A stretch of DNA of 64,000 nt from Thermopolyspora sp044507605 (lineage in GTDB: Bacteria; Actinomycetota; Actinomycetes; Streptosporangiales; Streptosporangiaceae): positions 1 through 64,000 of the forward strand of contig JBIQJI010000031.1 of assembly GCA_044507605.1 (NCBI GenBank), in the 5' to 3' direction. Made by a program: the position numbers and the translations under genes. Under the pieces are notes generated by a model. It did not search any database. It saw only the letters and a list, made by a program, of their open reading frames with translations, and had not been told where the DNA came from. This document shows positions 17,863 to 27,824 of the stretch, one piece after another (the stretch's first letter is position 1; the number at the start of each line of letters is the position of its first letter).

Positions 17863-18243
17863 CCTCCCGGCACGGGCCCGGAACCGGCTCGGTTCCGCCC
17901 GCCATCTGCGACCTGCGCCGCGCCCTGAACAGTGACTTTCGCCACACTGTGCGCGAGGGGGTGGCCTCGGCCGCGCCTTGGTGTTCCGCCGCCGGCGGTG
18001 GCCGCACCGCGGTTGTCCAGGGCGGAGTCCAGCGCATCCGGTCTCTGGGGTGTCGTCGCGGCGCCCGGGTTCCACGGGGCGGCCTGCGCCGTACCCGGGT
18101 TCCCAAGGTCGGCCGTACCACACGAAATGGCAGGTAAAGGCACCCCTAGCAGAGCTTGTGATACCTTTCACTAGCAAGAGGCCCAGACCTTGAGCCTTGC
18201 GAAGTAGCAATCGCTCGCTTGATCAGGCTATTTGGAGTGACCG
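17863..18243 (+). other. 381-bp gap before the atp operon
   Basis: No gene seen. It contains a hairpin just after wecA (17879-17897) and two copies of CCCGGGTTCC; the last ~100 bp are less GC-rich and should hold the main atp promoter, but no -10/-35 pair at good spacing was found. It ends in GGAGTGACCG before the ATG at 18244. Confidence 0.5.
17879..17897 (+). terminator. Hairpin after wecA
   Basis: Perfect 7-bp stem cggaacc/ggttccg with a ggctc loop, 16 nt after the wecA stop; no T-tract. Confidence 0.45.
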
Positions 18244-18666
18244 ATGCAGGCCAACGACATGCGCGTGCTCAGAAGCGCCGCGATCCCCACGCTGGCCGTG
18301 GGTCTGGTCGCCGTCATCGTCTCCTTCGTGTTCGCGGGCCCGGCCGGCGGGCTGGGCGCGGCGGTCGGCATCCTCCTGGTGGCCCTGTTCTTCGCGATAG
18401 GTCTGGCCGCGGTGACCTGGGCGGGTCGCATCTCGCCCACGGCGATGTTCGCGGCCGCGGTGCTGAGCTACGTGGTGAAGATCATCGCCATCGCCGCGGT
18501 GCTCAACGCCTTCCGGGAGGCCGAGGCCTGGGACTTCACCGCGTTCGCCTGGACCGTCGTGGCCGGCACTCTGGCGTGGACGGCCGGCGAGGTGCGAGCG
18601 TTCATGCGGCTCAGATTGCTCTACGTCGACCCGGCCGCGAAGGCGCCTGGTGGGGGCGAGCCGTGA
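18244..18666 (+). CDS. AtpI-like membrane protein upstream of atpB
   Basis: 140 residues, four hydrophobic segments at about 12-32, 36-58, 66-87 and 100-118 ('AAIPTLAVGLVAVIVSFVFAG', 'LGAAVGILLVALFFAIGLAAVTWAG', 'AAVLSYVVKIIAIAAVLNAF'). Size, topology and place match the poorly conserved subunit I/AtpI proteins of actinobacterial ATP synthase operons, thought to help c-ring assembly. Assignment rests mostly on context. First gene of the atp operon. Confidence 0.75.
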   Translation: MQANDMRVLRSAAIPTLAVGLVAVIVSFVFAGPAGGLGAAVGILLVALFFAIGLAAVTWAGRISPTAMFAAAVLSYVVKIIAIAAVLNAFREAEAWDFTAFAWTVVAGTLAWTAGEVRAFMRLRLLYVDPAAKAPGGGEP

Positions 18667-18744
18667 GCATGGCACCGGACCCCCGCTGCCGACGGGGGTC
18701 CGATATGACTAGCCCTTTGGTCGCCTGCTATCGTCAGGGCCAGA

Positions 18745-18960
18745 ATGACCGAGCAGAAGCGCACGCCCGAAAACGACGGCCGCGACTTCGCCGATGCCGC
18801 CTGGTCAGTCCCCAGCTACTTGATCTCTGGGATTCTGATATGGGGTGGGTTCGGCTGGTTGCTGAGCCGGTGGACGGGCGTGTACGCATTCGTCCCCATA
18901 GGCGTCGTTGTCGGGGTCGCGCTCGCCGTCTACCTGGTCTATCTCAAGCACGGTCGCTGA
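18745..18960 (+). CDS. AtpZ/AtpI-family small membrane protein
   Basis: 71 residues with two transmembrane segments: 'YLISGILIWGGFGWLLSRWTG' and 'FVPIGVVVGVALAVYLVYL'. The glycine-rich first helix followed by a short loop and a second helix fits the putative F0F1 ATPase-associated family (ATPase_gene1). Lies 58 bp before atpB. Function in the complex is not well defined; possibly cation supply or assembly. Confidence 0.75.
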   Translation: MTEQKRTPENDGRDFADAAWSVPSYLISGILIWGGFGWLLSRWTGVYAFVPIGVVVGVALAVYLVYLKHGR

Positions 18961-19018
18961 CCGCGCCGGATTCTTCACAAAGTCTTCTGTTGAACAACGA
19001 CGTTGAAGGGAACGCCGC

Positions 19019-19810
19019 GTGATAGCGCCGACGCTCCTAGCAGCCGATGATTTCCAGGCCCCCGGCCCGGAGATCTTCAACTACCCTCCGCTCTGGGCGG
19101 GTGCGCCCGATTGGGTGACGAAACCCACGTTGCTCGCCGTCGTCGGCGCCTTGGTGCTGGTGGCGATCATGTGGGCGGCGTTCGCCAACCCCAAGCTGGT
19201 GCCCCGGGGCCTGCAGAACATCGGGGAGGTCTCCTACCTGTTCGTCCGCGAGCAGATCGCCCGGCCGTTCCTGGGCAAGGACACCGAGCGATGGATGCCG
19301 ATGCTCACCTCGGTCTTCTTCCTGGTGCTGTTGTGGAACCTCATGGGGGTCATCCCCATCGTCCAGTTCCCCGTCGCCTCCCACATCGCCTTCCCCGTTG
19401 TGCTGGCGGCGCTCGCCTACATCTTGAAGATCTATCTGGGCATGAAGCATCAGGGCCCCATCGGTTACTTCCGGAACATGATGTTCCCCCCGGGCCTGCC
19501 CAAGCCGATCTACGTGCTGCTGGCCCCCATCGAGTTCCTCTCGAACCTCGTCATCGCGCCGTTCACGCACGCCGTGCGACTCTTCGCGAACATGTTCGCC
19601 GGCCACATGGTCCTGGCCTTCTTCAGCCTGGTCGGCTTCTGGTTCCTGTTCGAGAACGTCACCCCGCTGGGTGCGCCCGTCGGCATCGTGGGCGTGATCA
19701 TGACGATCCTGCTCACCGCGCTCGAGATCTTCATCGAGTACCTGCAGGCGTTCCTGTTCGCGATGCTGTTCGCGATGTACATCGGTATGTCGTTGCACCC
19801 CGATCACTGA
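19019..19810 (+). CDS. atpB: ATP synthase F0 subunit a
   Basis: Proton-channel subunit. 263 residues, GTG start with GAAGGGAA upstream. The essential arginine lies in 'FTHAVRLFANMFAGHMVLAF'. The last helix, 'ALEIFIEYLQAFLFAMLFAMYIGMS', is typical. Begins the canonical a-c-b-delta-alpha-gamma-beta-epsilon order. Confidence 0.97.
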   Translation: MIAPTLLAADDFQAPGPEIFNYPPLWAGAPDWVTKPTLLAVVGALVLVAIMWAAFANPKLVPRGLQNIGEVSYLFVREQIARPFLGKDTERWMPMLTSVFFLVLLWNLMGVIPIVQFPVASHIAFPVVLAALAYILKIYLGMKHQGPIGYFRNMMFPPGLPKPIYVLLAPIEFLSNLVIAPFTHAVRLFANMFAGHMVLAFFSLVGFWFLFENVTPLGAPVGIVGVIMTILLTALEIFIEYLQAFLFAMLFAMYIGMSLHPDH

Positions 19811-19872
19811 GTCATCGTCTTCCTCGTCCCGCGAAGGGGCGTGACCACCGATCGAATACGTAATGGCCCAGA

Positions 19873-19892
19873 CCGATGGCAGTGCCCATCGG
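19873..19892 (+). promoter_or_regulatory. Stem-loop upstream of atpE
   Basis: Perfect 7-bp stem ccgatgg/ccatcgg with a 6-nt loop, ending 25 nt before the atpE start in the 107-bp atpB-atpE gap, followed by the AAAGGA ribosome site. Subunit c is needed in many copies per complex, so a leader structure that raises atpE translation or stability is plausible; inference. Confidence 0.4.
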
Positions 19893-19917
19893 CCGACCAG
19901 TAAAGGAATACACATCA

Positions 19918-20148
19918 ATGAGTGCTCTCGCTGAGGTCGCCGGCAACGTCACCGCGATCGCCTATGGCCTCGGAGCCATCGGCCCCGGCATCGGCATCGG
20001 CATCATCTTCGGTCAGGGCGTGCAGGCGATCGCCCGCCAGCCCGAGGCGTACGGCCTGATCCGGCAGAACATGCTGCTCGGCTTCGTCCTCACCGAGGCC
20101 CTGGCCCTCATCGGTCTCGTCGCCCCCTTCATCTTCCAGGGAATCTGA
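19918..20148 (+). CDS. atpE: ATP synthase F0 subunit c
   Basis: Proton-carrying ring subunit. 76 residues from ATG 19918 (TAAAGGAATA upstream); a longer in-frame start at 19876 would add a non-conserved leader. Two helices: 'LGAIGPGIGIGIIFGQGVQAI' and 'MLLGFVLTEALALIGLVAPFIF'. Polar loop R40-Q41-P42; the proton-binding carboxylate is E60. Confidence 0.97.
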   Translation: MSALAEVAGNVTAIAYGLGAIGPGIGIGIIFGQGVQAIARQPEAYGLIRQNMLLGFVLTEALALIGLVAPFIFQGI

Positions 20149-20177
20149 CGGCACCCACCTGACGGGAGGCTGGACCT

Positions 20178-20732
20178 ATGGCACTAACAACGACGATTCT
20201 CGCGGCAGAAGAGAACAATGTGATCGTGCCGCACACGTACGAGCTCGTCGTCGGCATTTTCTCCTTCCTCGTCGTCTTCCTCGTCGTCGGCAAGATCCTC
20301 GTCCCGCGCGTCCAGAAGACCCTGGCCGAGCGCACCGACGCCATCGAGGGAGGCATCAAGAGGGCGGAGAACGCTCAGGCGGAGGCGCAGAAGGCCCTCG
20401 AGGACTACCGGGCGCAGCTCACCGAAGCCCGCACCGAGGCGGCCCGTCTCCGCGAGGAGGCCCGCGAGCAGGGCGCGCAGATCAAGGCCGAGCTGCGCGA
20501 GGAGGCCCAGGCCGAGGCGCGGCGTCTCATCGAGGCGGCGCACGCTCAGATCGAGGCCGACCGTCAGGCCGCGTTCGCGCAGCTGCGCGCCGAGATCGGG
20601 CGGCTGTCCACCGAGCTCGCCGGCCGCATCGTCGGCGAGTCGCTGGAGGACGAAGCCCGGCAGAGCCGCATCGTCGACCGGTTCCTCGCCGAGCTCGAAA
20701 GCGGCGAGGCCCCCACGGCGGTCGGCTCATGA
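20178..20732 (+). CDS. atpF: ATP synthase F0 subunit b
   Basis: Peripheral stalk. 184 residues: one N-terminal membrane helix (about 21-41, 'YELVVGIFSFLVVFLVVGKIL') and a long charged coiled coil to the end. GGGAGG ribosome site. Its stop overlaps the atpH start (ATGA). Confidence 0.96.
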   Translation: MALTTTILAAEENNVIVPHTYELVVGIFSFLVVFLVVGKILVPRVQKTLAERTDAIEGGIKRAENAQAEAQKALEDYRAQLTEARTEAARLREEAREQGAQIKAELREEAQAEARRLIEAAHAQIEADRQAAFAQLRAEIGRLSTELAGRIVGESLEDEARQSRIVDRFLAELESGEAPTAVGS

Positions 20733-21538
20733 GAGGTCTGAGCCGGGCTTCCTACGCCGCCGTCGAGGAGCGCTTCAACGCGGTGGCGGGCACGGCCGAC
20801 CCCGGCGAATTGTCCGACGAGCTCAACGCGCTCGCCGACCTGTTCGACCGTGAGCACAGCCTGCGCCGCACGTTGTCCGACCCGGCCCGGCCGGCGGAGC
20901 AGAAGGCCCAGGTCGTCCGCGACCTGCTGCGAGGCAAGGTCGGCGATGCGGCGCTCGAGACGGCCGTCGCCGCCGTCGAGGCGAAGTGGACCAGGTCCAT
21001 GGACCTGCCCGGCGCCCTCGAACGGCTCGGCGTCGTCGCCGCCGTCGCCGAGGCGGAGGGGCAGGGCAGGCTCGACGAGCTGGAGGACGAGCTGTTCCGG
21101 TTCTCCCGGATCCTGCAGGCCAACCCCGACCTGCGCCGTGCGCTCGCCGACCGGGCCGTGCCCGCCGACCGCAAGAGCGAACTGCTCGCCACGCTGCTCC
21201 AGGGCCGCACCACCTCCTCGGCGCTGCGGCTCATCACCCAGCTCGCCGTGCACCCGCGCGGACGTAGCCTGGAAGACGGCCTCGAGGAGTTCGGGCAGGT
21301 GGCCGCGCAGCAGCGGCAGCGCCTGGTGGCGGTGGTGCGCAGCGCCGTGCCGTTGATCGACGCGCAGCGCCGGCGGCTCGTCGACTGGTTGAGCGCGACG
21401 TACGGTCGCGACATCCACCTGAACGCCGAGGTGGACCCGAAGGTGCTCGGTGGCTTCTCGGTCCGAGTGGGCGACGAGATCATCGATACCACCATCGTTG
21501 GACGTATTGAAGAAGTCCGCCGCCGGTTGACCGGTTAG
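20729..21538 (+). CDS. atpH: ATP synthase F1 subunit delta
   Basis: 269 residues, longer than the ~180 of E. coli but normal for actinobacterial delta. The conserved C-terminal part is 'AVPLIDAQRRRLVDWLSATYGRDIHLNAEVDPKVLGGFSVRVGDEIIDTTIVGRI'-like in layout (VxxxLGGFxVRVGDEIIDxT). Overlaps atpF by 4 bp. Confidence 0.95.
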   Translation: MRGLSRASYAAVEERFNAVAGTADPGELSDELNALADLFDREHSLRRTLSDPARPAEQKAQVVRDLLRGKVGDAALETAVAAVEAKWTRSMDLPGALERLGVVAAVAEAEGQGRLDELEDELFRFSRILQANPDLRRALADRAVPADRKSELLATLLQGRTTSSALRLITQLAVHPRGRSLEDGLEEFGQVAAQQRQRLVAVVRSAVPLIDAQRRRLVDWLSATYGRDIHLNAEVDPKVLGGFSVRVGDEIIDTTIVGRIEEVRRRLTG

Positions 21539-21578
21539 AGGGAAGCGGTACGGCGATGAATAGGGAGACGGAAGAGAG

Positions 21579-23231
<1,653 letters not shown>

Positions 23232-23234
23232 CCC

Positions 23235-24143
23235 ATGGGTGCCCAGCTCAGACTGCTACGCCGCCGGATCCGGACCGTCCGGTCCATCGCCAAGATCACG
23301 CGGGCGCAGGAGCTCATCGCCTCCTCGCGGATCATCCGGGCGCAGCAGCGCATGCAGGCGGCGGTGCCGTACGAGCAGGAGATCACGCGCGCGGTCTCGG
23401 CGGTGCTGTCCAACAGCACGACCACCGACCATCCGCTGACGGTGGCCAAGAAGGAGCCGAAGACCGCCGGCGTGCTCATCGTGACCACCGACCGCGGCTT
23501 CGCGGGCGGCTTCAACGCCAGCATCCTGCGCGAGGCCGAGGCCCTCGCCGGGCTGCTGGACGAGCGAGGCATCACCCCCAGGCCGTACGTCGTGGGCCGT
23601 AAGGGCATCGGCTGGCACCGCTTCCGGTCGCGGGAGATGAGCGGCGAATGGTCGGGGTTCACCGACAACCCGGCGTACGCCAACGCCAAGGAGATCGCCG
23701 GGGCGCTCATCTCGGCGTTCGAGGCCGAGGGCGAGGCGGGCATCGACGAGATCCACGTGGTCTACACCGAGTTCGTGTCGATGCTCACGCAGCGTCCCGT
23801 GGTGAAGCGGATCCTGCCCCTGGAGGTCGAGGAGACCACCGAGACCCCGGCCGGCGGGCCGCTGCCCTACTACGAGTTCGAGCCCACGGCGGGCGACGTG
23901 CTCGACCGGCTGCTGCCGCGCTACATCGAGTCCCGTATCTACAACGCCCTGCTCCAGTCGGCCGTCTCCGAGCACGCCGCGCGGCGTCGTGCGATGAAGT
24001 CGGCCACCGACAACGCCAACGAGTCCATCAGGCTGTTCACGCAGCAGATGAACCAGGCTCGCCAGGCCGAGATCACCCAGGAAATCAGCGAGATCGTCGG
24101 CGGGGCCAACGCGCTCGCCGACGCCGCAGCGGGGAAAGAGTGA
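23235..24143 (+). CDS. atpG: ATP synthase F1 subunit gamma
   Basis: Central rotor shaft. 302 residues; N-terminal helix 'LRLLRRRIRTVRSIAKITRAQELIASSRI' and C-terminal helix 'SEHAARRRAMKSATDNANESI' are the conserved coiled-coil pair. An actinobacterial insert lies near 195-215 ('VEETTETPAGGPLPYY'). Confidence 0.97.
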   Translation: MGAQLRLLRRRIRTVRSIAKITRAQELIASSRIIRAQQRMQAAVPYEQEITRAVSAVLSNSTTTDHPLTVAKKEPKTAGVLIVTTDRGFAGGFNASILREAEALAGLLDERGITPRPYVVGRKGIGWHRFRSREMSGEWSGFTDNPAYANAKEIAGALISAFEAEGEAGIDEIHVVYTEFVSMLTQRPVVKRILPLEVEETTETPAGGPLPYYEFEPTAGDVLDRLLPRYIESRIYNALLQSAVSEHAARRRAMKSATDNANESIRLFTQQMNQARQAEITQEISEIVGGANALADAAAGKE

Positions 24144-24144
24144 A

Positions 24145-25578
24145 ATGACCGCACAGACTATTGAGACCGAGACCGGCGTGGGCCGCGTCGCCCGGGTCAT
24201 CGGCCCGGTCGTCGACGTGGAGTTCCCCGCCGAGGCCATGCCCGACATCTACAACGCGCTGAACGTCGACGTCACGCTCAACGGCGAGACCAAGACGCTC
24301 ACCCTGGAGGTCGAGCAGCACCTGGGCGACAACCTGGTGCGCGCCATCTCCATGCAGCCCACCGACGGCCTGGTGCGCGGCGCGGCCGTGCGCGACTCCG
24401 GCGCCGCCATCTCGGTGCCGGTCGGCGACGTCACCAAGGGCCACGTGTGGAACGCCCTCGGCATGCCGCTCGACACCGACGAGAAGTCGCTGCAGGTGAC
24501 CGAGCGCTGGCCGATCCACCGGCCGTCGCCGCCGTTCGACCAGCTGGAGGCCCGCACCGAGCTGCTGGTCACCGGCATCAAGGTCATCGACCTGCTCACG
24601 CCGTACGTCCAGGGCGGCAAGATCGGCCTGTTCGGAGGCGCGGGCGTGGGCAAGACCGTGCTGATCCAGGAGATGATCCGCCGGGTCGCCCGCGAGTTCG
24701 GCGGCACCTCGGTGTTCGCCGGCGTCGGCGAGCGCACCCGCGAGGGCAACGACCTGTGGGTGGAGATGGACGAGGCGGACGTCCTCAAGGACACCGCGCT
24801 CGTGTTCGGCCAGATGGACGAGCCGCCGGGCACCCGGCTGCGCGTCGCGCTGTCGGCGCTGACCATGGCGGAGTACTTCCGCGACGTGCAGAAGCAGGAC
24901 GTCCTGCTGTTCATCGACAACATCTTCCGGTTCACCCAGGCGGGTTCGGAGGTGTCGACGCTGCTCGGCCGCATGCCGTCGGCGGTGGGCTACCAGCCGA
25001 CCCTGGCCGACGAGATGGGCGTGCTGCAGGAGCGCATCACCTCGACCCGCGGCCACTCGATCACCTCGATGCAGGCGATCTACGTGCCGGCCGACGACAT
25101 CACCGACCCGGCGCCGCACAACGCGTTCGCCCACCTCGACGCCACCACGGTGCTCTCGCGGTCGGTGTTCGAGAAGGCGATCTTCCCGGCGGTCGACCCG
25201 CTCGACTCCACGTCGCGCATCCTGGACCCCGTGATCATCGGCGAGGAGCACTACAACGTCGCCCAGGAGACCATCCGGATCCTGCAGCGTTACAAGGAGC
25301 TGCAGGACATCATCAACATCCTCGGCATCGACGAGCTGTCCGAGGAGGACAAGGTGACGGTGAACCGCGCCCGCCGGGTCGAGCGGTTCCTGTCGCAGCC
25401 GATGTTCGCGGCCGAGCAGTTCACCGGCCAGCCGGGCGTCTTCACCCCGCTCGACGAGACCATCGCCTCCTTCAAGGCGCTGTGCGCCGGCGAGTACGAC
25501 CACCTGCCCGAGCAGGCGTTCTACATGGTCGGCGGCATCGAGCAGGCCGCCGAGAAGGCCAAGGAGCTGGCCCGCTGA
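24145..25578 (+). CDS. atpD: ATP synthase F1 subunit beta
   Basis: Catalytic subunit. 477 residues; P-loop 'GLFGGAGVGKTVLIQEM', catalytic glutamate region 'FAGVGERTREGNDLWVEM', and Walker B 'DVLLFIDNIFRF'. Starts 2 bp after atpG with GGGGAAAGAG upstream. Confidence 0.98.
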   Translation: MTAQTIETETGVGRVARVIGPVVDVEFPAEAMPDIYNALNVDVTLNGETKTLTLEVEQHLGDNLVRAISMQPTDGLVRGAAVRDSGAAISVPVGDVTKGHVWNALGMPLDTDEKSLQVTERWPIHRPSPPFDQLEARTELLVTGIKVIDLLTPYVQGGKIGLFGGAGVGKTVLIQEMIRRVAREFGGTSVFAGVGERTREGNDLWVEMDEADVLKDTALVFGQMDEPPGTRLRVALSALTMAEYFRDVQKQDVLLFIDNIFRFTQAGSEVSTLLGRMPSAVGYQPTLADEMGVLQERITSTRGHSITSMQAIYVPADDITDPAPHNAFAHLDATTVLSRSVFEKAIFPAVDPLDSTSRILDPVIIGEEHYNVAQETIRILQRYKELQDIINILGIDELSEEDKVTVNRARRVERFLSQPMFAAEQFTGQPGVFTPLDETIASFKALCAGEYDHLPEQAFYMVGGIEQAAEKAKELAR

Positions 25579-25639
25579 CCCGGGCCGGTCGGTCGCCTGT
25601 GAGAGAGCCCGCGAGAGGGTCCGGGAGAGTGGAGGTGTG

Positions 25640-26029
25640 ATGGCGAAGCTGCGCATCGGCGTCGTGTCGCCGGAACGCGAGATCTGGTCGGGCGAGGCCG
25701 ACATGGTGATTGCGAAGACGGTCGACGGCGAGATCGGTATTATGCCGGGACACGCTCCTGTCCTCGGCATCCTCGTCGAGGGCGGGGTGCTGCGGGTCAA
25801 GCGCGAAGACGGCGAGCTCGTCGCCGCGGTCCACGGCGGGTTCATCTCCGTGGCCGGTGACGATGTGTCGGTGCTGGCCGAGCAGGCCGAGCTGGGCTCG
25901 GAGGTCGACGTCCAAGCCGCACGCGACGCCCTTCAGCGGGCGCTCTCGTCGGTCGAGGGCGACGCCGAGGCACAGGTCGAGGTCCAGCGGGCACGCGCCC
26001 GGCTGCGCGCGGCCGGCGAAGAGGTCTGA
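25640..26029 (+). CDS. atpC: ATP synthase F1 subunit epsilon
   Basis: 129 residues. ATG 25640 is favoured over the in-frame GTG three bases earlier because GGAGG (25631-25635) would be too close to the GTG. The N-terminal beta-sandwich shows 'LRIGVVSPEREIWSGEADMVIAKTVDGEIGIMPGHAPVLGIL'-type sequence (GEIGIMPGHAP is diagnostic), followed by a helical C-terminal hairpin. Confidence 0.96.
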   Translation: MAKLRIGVVSPEREIWSGEADMVIAKTVDGEIGIMPGHAPVLGILVEGGVLRVKREDGELVAAVHGGFISVAGDDVSVLAEQAELGSEVDVQAARDALQRALSSVEGDAEAQVEVQRARARLRAAGEEV

Positions 26030-26047
26030 CGGTCGATCGGCGAGACG

Positions 26048-26455
26048 ATGGGGGTGGCGATGACGGCGCTGGAGATCATCGTAAGCGTGCTGCTCATCGC
26101 CGCCCTGGTGGTAGTGGTCCGGGGCCTCGTCCTGGCCCGGGTACGGGGCACGGTCACCTGTAGGCTCCGCTCCGAGGGCAGCCGCTGGCGCAGCGGAGTG
26201 GCTCGTTACGTGGGGGGCGAACTCCAGTGGTTCCCCTTCCTGGCACTGCGGTTGAGGCCGCGTCACGCGATCGCGCGACGCGGCCTCACGGTTTCCACCC
26301 GCAGACGGCTGTCGAAGGACGTCGACGGTCTCGGCGACGGCTACTGGGCGGTCGACTGCGGCACGGTCACCCTGGCCATGAGCGAGGACGCCCTGACCGG
26401 CTTCCTCGCCTGGGTCGAGTCCGCGCCGCCCAGCGCCTACCTCGACGTGGTCTGA
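26048..26455 (+). CDS. DUF2550 family membrane-anchored protein
   Basis: 135 residues with one N-terminal membrane helix (about 7-27, 'LEIIVSVLLIAALVVVVRGL') and a cytoplasmic beta-rich domain 'TVTCRLRSEGSRWRSGVARYVGGELQWFPFLALRLRP'. This family often follows atpC in actinobacteria; role unknown. A second in-frame ATG at 26060 is an alternative start. Ends the operon before a hairpin terminator. Confidence 0.8.
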   Translation: MGVAMTALEIIVSVLLIAALVVVVRGLVLARVRGTVTCRLRSEGSRWRSGVARYVGGELQWFPFLALRLRPRHAIARRGLTVSTRRRLSKDVDGLGDGYWAVDCGTVTLAMSEDALTGFLAWVESAPPSAYLDVV

Positions 26456-26463
26456 GCCGGGCC

Positions 26464-26487
26464 GGCCGGGCAGGTCCCCGCCCGGCC
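26464..26487. terminator. Bidirectional hairpin terminator at end of atp operon
   Basis: 8-bp stem ggccgggc/gcccggcc with an 8-nt loop, 8 nt after the DUF2550 stop and 20 nt beyond the convergent cobalamin adenosyltransferase stop. Confidence 0.6.
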
Positions 26488-26507
26488 CGATCACACGGCG
26501 CGGCGGG

Positions 26508-27092
26508 TCAGCGTGTCGCGCCCGGCCGCCAGAGCACCTCGCCGCCGTCGGCGGCCACCCGGCACAGGATGAACAGCAGGTCGCTCAGCCGGTTCAGGTA
26601 CTTCGCCGTCAGCGGGTTGACGTCGTCGTGCGTCTCCAGCGCCGCCCAGGCGCTGCGCTCGGCCCTGCGCACCACCGTGCGGGCCACGTGCAGCAGGGCC
26701 GAGCCAGGGGGGCCGCCCGGCAGGATGAAGCTGCGCAGCGGCCGCAGACCGGCGTTGAAGTGGTCGCACTGCTCTTCCAGCCACTGAACGTACGACGGCT
26801 CGACCCGCAGCGGGGGATATTCGGGGTTCTCGGTGACGGGGGCGCACAGGTCGGCGCCGAGGTCGAACAGCTCGTTCTGGACCCGGCCGAGCACCGCTGC
26901 GATCGGCGCGGGCAGATCGCCGAGCGACAGGGCCACCCCGATGGCGGCGTTGGCCTCCTCCACGTCGGCGTACGCCGCGAGCCGCGGGTCGGTCTTGCGG
27001 ACCCTGCTCCTGTCACCGAGGGCGGTGGTGCCGTCGTCACCGGTCCTGGTGTAGATCTTCGAAAGGACCACTGGCTGGTCGGGCTGCTTCAT
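26508..27092 (-). CDS. Cob(I)alamin adenosyltransferase, PduO type
   Basis: Makes adenosylcobalamin from cob(I)alamin and ATP. 194 residues. The N-terminal ATP-binding signature is 'IYTRTGDDGTTALGDRSRVRKTDPRL'; the conserved helices 'DVEEANAAIGVAL', 'FILPGGPPGSALLHVARTVVRRAER' and 'YLNRLSDLLFILCR' are all present. The cofactor it makes is needed by the IcmA-type mutase at 42474 and loaded with help from MeaB at 39371. Confidence 0.94.
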   Translation of the reverse strand: MKQPDQPVVLSKIYTRTGDDGTTALGDRSRVRKTDPRLAAYADVEEANAAIGVALSLGDLPAPIAAVLGRVQNELFDLGADLCAPVTENPEYPPLRVEPSYVQWLEEQCDHFNAGLRPLRSFILPGGPPGSALLHVARTVVRRAERSAWAALETHDDVNPLTAKYLNRLSDLLFILCRVAADGGEVLWRPGATR

Positions 27093-27141
27093 CCGCCCAG
27101 CGTATCCGCGCCGGGGCGACCCGCCGGAAGCGGACCCCCAT

Positions 27142-27744
27142 TCAGGAGAACGATTTGCGGAAGATGTGGACCGCTGCCCGGATCAGCCGCTCGATGGGCG
27201 GCGGCTTGGTGGCCAGCACCCACTCGATCAGCAGTTCCTGCACCGCCCCGATCACGCCGAGAATGACCAGGTGCGGGTCCTCGGGCAGCGATTCGGGGAA
27301 ATCCTCGACGGCTTTCTCGATGAGCCCGGCGAATGCCGCCACGGTGCGTTGCCGGGACCGGGTCACCACGTCGCCGGCGCGGCGCACCTCCAGATTCATG
27401 ATGCGGGCCCGGCGCATGTCCCGCGTCACGAACGTGATGTACTCCCGTAACCCCGCCTCGATCCGTGCGTCCAGCGTCGGCGGTGCCGCGCCGACCGCCC
27501 TGGTCACGGCGGCCATCGTCTCCTCGACGCACCGCTCGTACACCGCCCGCATCAGTTCGTCGCGCCCGGGGAAACACTCGTAGAAGGCTCGATTCGATAT
27601 CCGGGCGGACGCGCACAGCCGCTCGATGGTAGTAAAGAGAAAGCCAGGGTCGGCGAACTGCACATAGCCTGCCGAAAGCAGTCGCTCCCGTCGGTCGGCC
27701 AATCGTTGGTCCGCCGTCATTCCGCGGTATTCACGTCCCGTCAT
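27142..27744 (-). CDS. TetR family transcriptional regulator
   Basis: 200 residues from ATG 27744 (GAGGGG 7 nt upstream). N-terminal HTH: 'RERLLSAGYVQFADPGFLFTTIERLCASARISNRAFYECFPGRDELMRAVYERC'-type layout, about 19-70. The ligand domain is unassigned. It lies just downstream of an aldehyde dehydrogenase gene on the same strand and has a palindrome at its own promoter, suggesting autorepression and control of the dehydrogenase. Confidence 0.9.
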   Translation of the reverse strand: MTGREYRGMTADQRLADRRERLLSAGYVQFADPGFLFTTIERLCASARISNRAFYECFPGRDELMRAVYERCVEETMAAVTRAVGAAPPTLDARIEAGLREYITFVTRDMRRARIMNLEVRRAGDVVTRSRQRTVAAFAGLIEKAVEDFPESLPEDPHLVILGVIGAVQELLIEWVLATKPPPIERLIRAAVHIFRKSFS

Positions 27745-27760
27745 CGATCCACCCCTCGCC

Positions 27761-27783
27761 TGATGGTCGCTTGCGAACCATCA
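27761..27783 (-). promoter_or_regulatory. Candidate TetR operator at its own promoter
   Basis: 23-bp site with perfect 7-bp arms tgatggt/accatca and an inner cgc/gcg pair, 17 bp upstream of the TetR start and overlapping the expected transcription start. A related 23-bp site lies before the aldehyde dehydrogenase gene (29337-29359). Confidence 0.6.
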
Positions 27784-27812
27784 ATTATGAAGGCAAGATC
27801 TTTTTAACGGAA
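27784..27812 (-). promoter_or_regulatory. Candidate TetR gene promoter
   Basis: On the minus strand: -35 TTCCGT (27807-27812), 17-bp spacer, -10 CATAAT (27784-27789), directly next to the palindrome. Confidence 0.45.
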
Positions 27813-27824
27813 GTGGTGGCGGAA

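Noticed and set aside
24085..25845. A 586-codon minus-strand frame opposite atpD
   Set aside because: Shadow of the highly conserved beta-subunit gene.
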